The translations under genes and the position numbers were made by a program. The notes beneath the pieces were generated by a model. It was not told the origin of the DNA and searched no databases. It saw only the letters and a list, made by a program, of their open reading frames with translations. Shown here one piece after another: positions 6,169 through 10,511 of a stretch of DNA of 10,511 nt. Source of the DNA: CAJPSE01 sp963514535 (lineage in GTDB: Bacteria; Synergistota; Synergistia; Synergistales; Aminobacteriaceae); assembly GCA_963514535.1 (NCBI GenBank), contig CAUPUB010000086.1:1-10511 (forward strand), in the 5' to 3' direction. Position 1 is the first letter of the stretch; the number at the start of each line of letters is the position of its first letter.

Positions 6169-8484
6169 TTATAAGTGCTTCTTCATAGTATATGCTTTGA
6201 TCTTTTTATGATGATATTCCTTTAATATGATCCGGGCGTCGGAACCCTCGTAAAGAGTTTCGTCCATCGTGTGCTCGGAGGTGTTCTGGTCGAGTGCGTT
6301 GCGATTGGGATGCAGCGCAAAGGCGCCGACCACAACGGCTGTGTCCCCGGGGCTGCCAGCTCCCACCGCACGGGCGGCCAATCGCGCGGAGTCGAGCATA
6401 AAATCCTCCGCTACCTCTACGGAGCAGGTCAGGGCCAGCCACTCTCCGGGAGCGAGCGGGGGCAGCGGGAAATTTTTGTCGGAAAGCATGGGGGCGGCTC
6501 CGTTCAGCTTGTAGACCTGCCAGTCGAGCACCATGCTGCGCACGTTTGTATCCGGTGCGGAGACGCGAAGCTCCAGCGTGTAGTTCTCCCCCTTCTGGAG
6601 CTGGATGTACTGTCCGCCGGAGAGCCATGCCTTCGAGTCCACGGTCAGTATGTCCTCGGAGGGGACGTACTCCGCGGCGTCGAAGGAGGAGCCGTCGGAG
6701 AGGAAACGCCAGCTCCTGGGTGCCTGACGGCCCGGCTCCACGGTGCGGGCCGCCCACGAGAGCAGGCCCGATCCCTGGCCCAGAGGTTCTCCTTTCGCAT
6801 CGTTCGTGAGGGAAAAAGGGGATCCGGAATAGGGGAGCTTGACGAAACCGCCGGGGCCGAAGTCCTTGAGGAACACGGCGTCCGACGATATGACGAAGAA
6901 GCGGTCGCCCCAGGAGCCGGAGAGGGTGCGTTTGCCGGAGCTCCCATAGTCCCGGAAGATACTGCGGCCCGCTATGGCGTCGGACGAGGCCGCGAGCCCG
7001 ACGTAGTCGAGGATCGACAGCGGCAGGTCCGCAAGCCCGAACAATCCTGGATTGATTTTTTGGCTTTGCTCCTTTACACTCGTTCCCCTCGTCTCCGGCA
7101 TCAGGGCGAAGCAGAGCCCCCAGTTGCCCGCCAGCAGGATGTTGGTATCCATCCCGTGAGATTCGTCCGAGGTTACGATGACCAGGGTATTCTCGAGCAC
7201 CCCCTTCTCCTCCAGCCTGGACAGAAAGAGGTCGAGAGCATCGTCGAGAAATGCGGAGCTCCGGAGCTTCGGATGAAGCTCCTCGCCCCCGGTGTAATCG
7301 TCGGGCAGGGTGTAGGGATGGTGCGTCCCCACGGTGAGGAGCGTCAAAAACCAGGGGGCGGCCTCACCCCGGGTACTGTGCTCCCTGCGCTTTTTGTCCA
7401 GAGCCTCGATCTTTTCCAGGCTTTGGAGGAAGAAGTCCCGATCGTTGATGCCCCAATAGGTAAAGAAGGTGGGCGGAGTGTGGTCGAACCATTCCTCGCC
7501 CCCAATCTCCTCGAAGCCGATCAGCTTCATGAAGCGGTCCTTATCCATGAAACGCAGTCCTGCGGCCTGGAGGTAGGTCGTGCTGTACCCGTTCCGGGCC
7601 AGGATGTTCGGCAGGGTGTCTCGGGATGCGGCCAGGGGGTCCGAGAGCAGCTCCTGGGTTATCAACGTTCCGTCGGTCAATCGTGGGTAGTCGGCGCAGA
7701 GCATCGAGTAAAGTCCGTTGATGGTCTGATTTCGATGCGCCAGAAAGTTGGGAACCCGGAGTCCGTGTTCGGCCCAGCGGCTCATCTTCGTCATGGCGAA
7801 ATCCGCGGATCCGTTGACGAACTCCACGTTCTGAGGCAGGTAACCGCCGGGTATACCCTCCAGGACGACGAGGAGGACATTGGGCCTTTCGGCGGGCCCG
7901 GCCGTCATCGGGACGCCGGACAGATCATGCGTCAGCTGAGGAACGATGCCGGAAAGCTCCTTCTCCCTCGAGAAGAAGGCGACGATTTGCTGGAGCAGGG
8001 GGTTGGCGAGTTCCCCGCCCCCGAGGCAGAGCAGCTGGCCGACGAAGGCCAGAAGAAGCAGATGGGGAACGCACGGGCGTACCGGGACGAGCTTGAGGTT
8101 CATGCGCGCGAGCAGCAGGCAGAGGGCGAGCAGGAAGATCATCGCCAGGATCGCCGGGGCGTCCAGGGACGCCAGGAGGAAATGGGGGTCCAGGAGATAC
8201 CGCACCTGCTCCGGAGAGGGCAGGACATGCATGGCCGAGAAGTAGGCGGCCGTGAGGGCGTTGTAGAGCCACCACAGGAGGGTGGGCGCGATGCTGGGAG
8301 CTCGGGTGCGGGTCTGTGCCTGGACGGAGGCGGCGATCAGGACGCAGAGGGCTGTGAGAAGGATGTCGGACCCTCCGCCCAGGATGAAGCTCCAGGGGTC
8401 TTCGTGCCGTGCCTGGACCAGAATGAGACGAAAGCAGAGAGAAGGAATGATATTGATCAGGAAAAGACGCGTGCTCCACCACAT
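6169..8484 (-). CDS. Membrane-anchored sulfatase / LTA-synthase-like phosphotransferase
   Basis: 771 residues, ATG at 8484 with GGAGG about 11 nt upstream. Residues 1-165 carry about five hydrophobic segments. Residues about 200-500 form an alkaline-phosphatase-superfamily domain facing outward: RPNVLLVVLEG with metal Glu209, HRNQTINGLYSMLC with nucleophile candidate Thr254 (compare LtaS Thr300), GTHHPY (386-391) and TSDESHG with Asp440 and His443. In LtaS the last pair is adjacent (Asp-His); here two residues separate them. Related enzymes move phosphoglycerol or phosphoethanolamine onto envelope glycans or lipids. Residues about 520-735 form an extra region likely rich in beta strands, absent from the usual LtaS (inferred from alternating hydrophobic pattern), and the tail is Lys-rich. 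Substrate unknown. The strong promoter at 8537-8566 suggests its own transcript. The last 40 codons and the 3' flank are lower in GC than the rest. Confidence 0.85.
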   Translation of the reverse strand: MWWSTRLFLINIIPSLCFRLILVQARHEDPWSFILGGGSDILLTALCVLIAASVQAQTRTRAPSIAPTLLWWLYNALTAAYFSAMHVLPSPEQVRYLLDPHFLLASLDAPAILAMIFLLALCLLLARMNLKLVPVRPCVPHLLLLAFVGQLLCLGGGELANPLLQQIVAFFSREKELSGIVPQLTHDLSGVPMTAGPAERPNVLLVVLEGIPGGYLPQNVEFVNGSADFAMTKMSRWAEHGLRVPNFLAHRNQTINGLYSMLCADYPRLTDGTLITQELLSDPLAASRDTLPNILARNGYSTTYLQAAGLRFMDKDRFMKLIGFEEIGGEEWFDHTPPTFFTYWGINDRDFFLQSLEKIEALDKKRREHSTRGEAAPWFLTLLTVGTHHPYTLPDDYTGGEELHPKLRSSAFLDDALDLFLSRLEEKGVLENTLVIVTSDESHGMDTNILLAGNWGLCFALMPETRGTSVKEQSQKINPGLFGLADLPLSILDYVGLAASSDAIAGRSIFRDYGSSGKRTLSGSWGDRFFVISSDAVFLKDFGPGGFVKLPYSGSPFSLTNDAKGEPLGQGSGLLSWAARTVEPGRQAPRSWRFLSDGSSFDAAEYVPSEDILTVDSKAWLSGGQYIQLQKGENYTLELRVSAPDTNVRSMVLDWQVYKLNGAAPMLSDKNFPLPPLAPGEWLALTCSVEVAEDFMLDSARLAARAVGAGSPGDTAVVVGAFALHPNRNALDQNTSEHTMDETLYEGSDARIILKEYHHKKIKAYTMKKHL

Positions 8485-8536
8485 CGAAAACAGGCCTCCA
8501 GGTTTCCGTTTGGCCGCGCAGTCCGCAGCGGGGCCA

Positions 8537-8566
8537 ATGATATGCCATCCCGCCCCGGAGCGTCAA
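8537..8566 (-). promoter_or_regulatory. Promoter of the sulfatase-family gene
   Basis: Minus strand: -35 TTGACG (8566-8561), 18-nt spacer, -10 TATCAT (8542-8537), the same -10 as at brnQ. Predicted start near 8530 with a leader of about 45 nt. Confidence 0.6.
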
Positions 8567-8636
8567 CCGGCAGCCTACCCCTCTTCGGCTTGCGCCCATC
8601 CGGAACGGGCCTCATGCATGGCGGCCTCGGGCTTGA

Positions 8637-9566
8637 CTACCGGATGGCGCCCAGAAGGTGGAGCCACAAGGGGAGTGTGAGCATGGAGAGGAGGACCGAG
8701 GCCGTCGTCCCCAGGGCGCAGTAGTCTCCGTCCATGCCCATCTCCTGTGCGATGATGGTCGTGTTCACGGCCTCCGGCATGGCGGCGAGGAGCGTCCCGG
8801 CCTGGATGAGGATGGGGGAGAGCCCGAAGAGGGACAGGACCGCGTAGGTCACGGTGGGATGGACGATCAGTTTGAACAGCTGGAGCTTCCAGGTCGTGAG
8901 GAACGCGCGGCCCGCCTCCTGCAGCTCGATCCTGGCCCCGAGCATGAGCAGGGCCAGTCCCGTCCCGATGTCGGCGAGCATCTTGAGCGTCATGTCCAGC
9001 CATGGGGGCAGCTGGTCCAGCTTTGCGAAGATGAGAAATACCGCCAGAAGACAGGAGAGAAAGAGGGGGTTCCTGAGCAGTCGGCTCCCCGTCCTCCTGA
9101 GGCTCTCGGCGGAGATCGAGCCGAAGAGGGCGAGCTGCCCGCTTCCTATGGACAGGAACTGCATGAACGCCAGGGAGAAAGCCAGGACCAGCGTCCCCGC
9201 CGCGATGCCGGCCTCTCCCAGGGATAGCCCCAGGATTGGCAGCCCCGCAAAGAAGTGGTTGCCCCGCGTCGCCGCCAGAGAGAGCGTCGCAAACCGCTTG
9301 GTGGGCTCGCCCCGGCGGGCCAGAAGCCAGACAGCGAGGACGGTGATGACGTAGGGGCTGCAGACCGCCAGGGTGAAGAGCACCGCGTTTTGAATCCGGC
9401 TCTCGGCCCCCAGGATGCCCCGGAGCAGCAGGGCGGGCATTGCGAAGCAGTAGAGCAGGGAGTTGTTTTCCTTCATGGTCTGAGGGGTGAAGAAGCCCCT
9501 TTGCCGCAGCAGCCAGCCGAAGGCGATGAGCAGAAAGATGGGGAGAACGATCAGGACGGCTTGCAT
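8637..9566 (-). CDS. AEC-family (auxin efflux carrier-like) permease
   Basis: 309 residues, the usual length. Inner-membrane carrier of the AEC/MemTrans family (PF03547); bacterial members export or import small organic acids such as malate or malonate, but the substrate cannot be inferred here. The start is the ATG at 9566: MQAVLIVLPIFLLIAFGWLLRQRGFF is the typical first helix and basic loop. A longer frame to 9701 adds 45 atypical residues and is rejected. A GGAG site lies about 10 nt upstream. About ten hydrophobic helices in two halves are seen, with the conserved N-terminal 'Y-C-F-A-M-P-A-L-L' type segment of helix 2 (NSLLYCFAMPALLL) and, near the end, 'LLAAMPEAVNTTIIAQEMGMD' like the family's AMP..N...A..YG segment. 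No clear promoter is visible; the rubredoxin terminator lies between the two genes. Confidence 0.9.
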   Translation of the reverse strand: MQAVLIVLPIFLLIAFGWLLRQRGFFTPQTMKENNSLLYCFAMPALLLRGILGAESRIQNAVLFTLAVCSPYVITVLAVWLLARRGEPTKRFATLSLAATRGNHFFAGLPILGLSLGEAGIAAGTLVLAFSLAFMQFLSIGSGQLALFGSISAESLRRTGSRLLRNPLFLSCLLAVFLIFAKLDQLPPWLDMTLKMLADIGTGLALLMLGARIELQEAGRAFLTTWKLQLFKLIVHPTVTYAVLSLFGLSPILIQAGTLLAAMPEAVNTTIIAQEMGMDGDYCALGTTASVLLSMLTLPLWLHLLGAIR

Positions 9567-9679
9567 TCTGAAATCACTCCAGTGAAAATGGTTTTTGACA
9601 CGAAGGGGAACGTCTGCACTCCCGCACCTGGACCCCGCAACGGGGGCGCGTGACGAAAGGGCCGCCCACCACGAAAGGA

Positions 9680-9708
9680 AAAACGATTGACCGCCGGCCA
9701 ATCGTTTT
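9680..9708 (-). terminator. Rho-independent terminator of rubredoxin gene
   Basis: 10-bp perfect stem (9680-9689 with 9699-9708), 9-nt GC-rich loop. On the minus strand the 3' arm ends in TTTT and is followed by TCC, giving a five-T run. It starts 25 bp past the rubredoxin stop and separates it from the AEC gene. Confidence 0.8.
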
Positions 9709-9732
9709 CTGTGGTCGTCCGGAGCGGTTATT

Positions 9733-9891
9733 TTACTCCGGCTCGAACATATCCTTGGTTACGGCACAAAGTGGACACACCCAGCCGTCCGGAATGTCCT
9801 CGAACGCGGTTCCCGGCGCGATGCCCGAATCCGGATCCCCTGCTTCCGGATCGTAGACATACCCGCAAACGGTACAGACGTACTTCTTCAC
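9733..9891 (-). CDS. Rubredoxin
   Basis: 52 residues, the standard length. Small cytoplasmic electron carrier with one iron held by four Cys: C6-x2-C9 and C39-x2-C42, seen as YVCTVCGYVYDP and DGWVCPLCAVTKDMFEP. The conserved GDPDSGIAPGTAFEDIPDGW stretch, aromatic residues and acidic surface are all present. In anaerobes it feeds electrons to peroxide, superoxide or oxygen reductases (rubrerythrin, desulfoferrodoxin, rubredoxin:oxygen oxidoreductase); none is in the window. Two GTG codons in tandem (9894, 9891) precede KKYVC; the second gives the usual MKKYVC start, and an AAGGGGAG site is about 8 nt upstream of it (5 nt from the first). Single gene with its own promoter region and terminator. 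Confidence 0.95.
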   Translation of the reverse strand: MKKYVCTVCGYVYDPEAGDPDSGIAPGTAFEDIPDGWVCPLCAVTKDMFEPE

Positions 9892-9952
9892 CACGAGCTC
9901 TCCCCTTCCCTCGTCAGTTACGGTGAGATAAACGTATCTCCCCCTCGCCTTC

Positions 9953-9982
9953 ATTATATCGCAACATCGCATGCCGCGGCAT
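9953..9982 (-). promoter_or_regulatory. Rubredoxin promoter with palindrome over the -35
   Basis: Perfect -10 TATAAT on the minus strand (9958-9953), giving a leader of about 55 nt. The position where a -35 would lie (about 9976-9981) is not consensus and falls inside the perfect 12-bp palindrome ATGCCGCGGCAT (9971-9982), a plausible regulator site. Confidence 0.5.
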
Positions 9983-10034
9983 CGTCCCACGACGAATCGA
10001 GGCGGAACACATGGCACGAAGGGGGTAATAGTAA

Positions 10035-10066
10035 AGCCGATGGTAAAAAAAGCCGATGGTAAAAAA
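10035..10066. repeat. Perfect 2 x 16-nt tandem repeat
   Basis: AGCCGATGGTAAAAAA twice (10035-10050, 10051-10066). The GATGGTAAA core recurs at 10080-10088, and GTAAwAG-like pieces flank it, so this looks like a degenerate array. Confidence 0.85.
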
Positions 10067-10171
10067 GGGGGTAAAGGTTGATGGTAAACTTGAAAAGTTC
10101 TGCGGGGTATTGAACGAAAGAACACGGAGCCCTCGGCTGCATTTGCCCTTCGACCCCGCCGCTTTACGCGC

Positions 10172-10177
10172 TATAAT
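10172..10177 (+). promoter_or_regulatory. -10 element (TATAAT) upstream of the terminal plus-strand frame
   Basis: Perfect TATAAT, 23 nt before the ATG at 10201, with a weak -35 candidate TTCGAC 17 nt upstream (10149-10154). It would give a leader of about 16 nt that just contains the GGAGAGGAAAGGG ribosome-binding region. Confidence 0.45.
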
Positions 10178-10200
10178 GAACGGGGTTGGAGAGGAAAGGG

Positions 10201-10511
10201 ATGATAGCAGTAATGGCAAAAACACCCTATGGCAACGTATTAAGAAGGGCGGGCCTCCCACACTCGGCTCGTTCTGTTGCTGGCTTAAAGGCCACCATTC
10301 CCCCACTGCCGAACCGGAGCGAGAGGGGGCGTATTCCGGATGGCTTCTCGGAGCTGATGGCAACGCCTGTCGTGGAATTTGCGGCACGAAAAAAACAACA
10401 GGAACAATCCTGTGATTTACCCTTGACTTCCAGCAATATCCGCAAGATACTAGAGCAGAGCAGAGCAGAGCAGAGCAGAGCAGAGCAGAGCAGAGCAGAG
10501 CAGAGCAGAGC
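10201..10511 (+). CDS. Unrecognised frame running into the AGAGC repeat, partial
   Basis: Open from ATG 10201 (or ATG 10213) to the window end, 103 codons with no stop. GGAGAGGAAAGGG directly precedes the first ATG and TATAAT is at 10172-10177. The product begins MIAVMAKTPYGNVLRRAGLP, has no signal peptide or membrane helix, and from about residue 85 becomes a repeat of EQSRA encoded by the AGAGC tract. I recognise no family. Against it: rare-looking codons (ATA, AGA, TTA) unlike the neighbouring genes, an opposite frame (10227-10511, minus) that is equally open, and a minus-strand terminator-like hairpin inside it. It may be a chance frame in a dispersed repeat or intergenic region. Confidence 0.3.
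   Translation, partial: MIAVMAKTPYGNVLRRAGLPHSARSVAGLKATIPPLPNRSERGRIPDGFSELMATPVVEFAARKKQQEQSCDLPLTSSNIRKILEQSRAEQSRAEQSRAEQSR
10389..10413 (-). terminator. Terminator-like hairpin on minus strand near the right end
   Basis: ACAGGA (10398-10403) pairs with TCCTGT (10408-10413), loop of 4. On the minus strand it is followed by TG and seven T (10395-10389). It would terminate a leftward gene lying beyond the right edge. Confidence 0.4.
10423..10451 (+). promoter_or_regulatory. Promoter directly before the AGAGC tract
   Basis: TTGACT (10423-10428), 17-nt spacer, GATACT (10446-10451). The tract starts at the next base, so transcription would begin inside it and copy number would change the leader length or the frame of a downstream gene. 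Confidence 0.4.
10452..10511. repeat. AGAGC pentanucleotide tandem repeat, at least 12 copies
   Basis: Twelve exact, uninterrupted AGAGC units fill 10452-10511 and continue past the window edge. Every plus-strand frame reads the same cyclic peptide (RAEQS) and every minus-strand frame reads ALLCS, with no stop in any of the six frames. A unit of 5 shifts the frame on each gain or loss, as in contingency loci. Confidence 0.97.

Larger units (their letters stand above)
9892..10200. other. Intergenic region upstream of rubredoxin and the terminal frame
   Basis: 309 bp without a supported gene. It holds the rubredoxin leader (with the hairpin GAGATA/TATCTC at 9925-9940), a TATAAT on each strand (9953-9958 minus, 10172-10177 plus), a 12-bp palindrome and a 16-nt tandem repeat. 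Base composition is more A-rich than the genes to its left. Confidence 0.6.

Noticed and set aside
6271..8724. Very long plus-strand open frame (817 codons) opposite the sulfatase gene
   Set aside because: Typical antisense shadow in GC-rich DNA: product is Gly/Arg/Glu/Gln-rich with no fold or motif, while the minus strand has catalytic motifs, RBS and promoter.
9567..9701. Extended start of the AEC gene at 9701
   Set aside because: It would overlap the rubredoxin terminator and add 45 atypical residues before a normal first helix at ATG 9566.
9892..10125. Longer frame upstream of rubredoxin
   Set aside because: Rubredoxins are about 52 residues; the upstream part has no domain and crosses the promoter -10; the tandem GTG codons with RBS give the right start.
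1..10511. CRISPR array, insertion sequence, prophage or defence system
   Set aside because: The repeats seen are short tandem units without spacers, and no transposase, integrase or effector domain is visible.

Overview
The window is a GC-rich, gene-dense stretch of bacterial chromosome. Seven of the nine protein-coding calls lie on the minus strand. The gene set is a branched-chain amino acid transporter, an AEC-type carboxylate carrier, rubredoxin, a folate one-carbon enzyme of the 'DDLAYERGALKR' type familiar from anaerobic Firmicutes-like bacteria, and a DUF3343 protein. This points to an anaerobic, amino-acid-using bacterium. Synergistota (Fretibacterium-like) is my best guess, inferred from gene content and style only; no rRNA or marker gene is present to prove it.

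Layout from left to right. 1-238 (-): start of a four-carbon acid sugar kinase (DUF1537), cut by the window edge. 378-2504 (-): membrane-anchored TerB_N protein. 2505-2872: divergent promoter region with a 15-nt tandem repeat. 2873-3100 (+): small DUF3343 Se/S-carrier-like protein, converging on brnQ through a bidirectional hairpin terminator at 3099-3128. 3208-4521 (-): brnQ transporter. 4522-5082: a 561-bp stretch without a protein gene. It holds the brnQ leader and promoter, a perfect 2 x 19-nt tandem repeat, and a separate plus-strand promoter driving a predicted structured small RNA that looks like 6S RNA and ends near a 16-bp hairpin. 5083-5934 (-): folD. 6169-8484 (-): membrane-anchored sulfatase/LTA-synthase-like phosphotransferase. 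8637-9566 (-): AEC-family permease. 9733-9891 (-): rubredoxin with a clean terminator.

The right end (9892-10511) is different: lower in GC, with a 16-nt tandem repeat, several promoter-like elements and a tract of twelve exact AGAGC pentanucleotides running off the window. A plus-strand frame with a good RBS enters this tract. Because 5 is not a multiple of 3, changes in copy number would shift any reading frame through it, as at phase-variable (contingency) loci. The window probably ends here because the repeat continues.

The genes do not form one operon; most have their own promoter or terminator. The points most worth a second look are the AGAGC tract and its flanking promoter, the unannotated 6S-like RNA, the repeat motif shared by the brnQ and small-RNA promoters, and a FolD that lacks two residues of the classical cyclohydrolase site.
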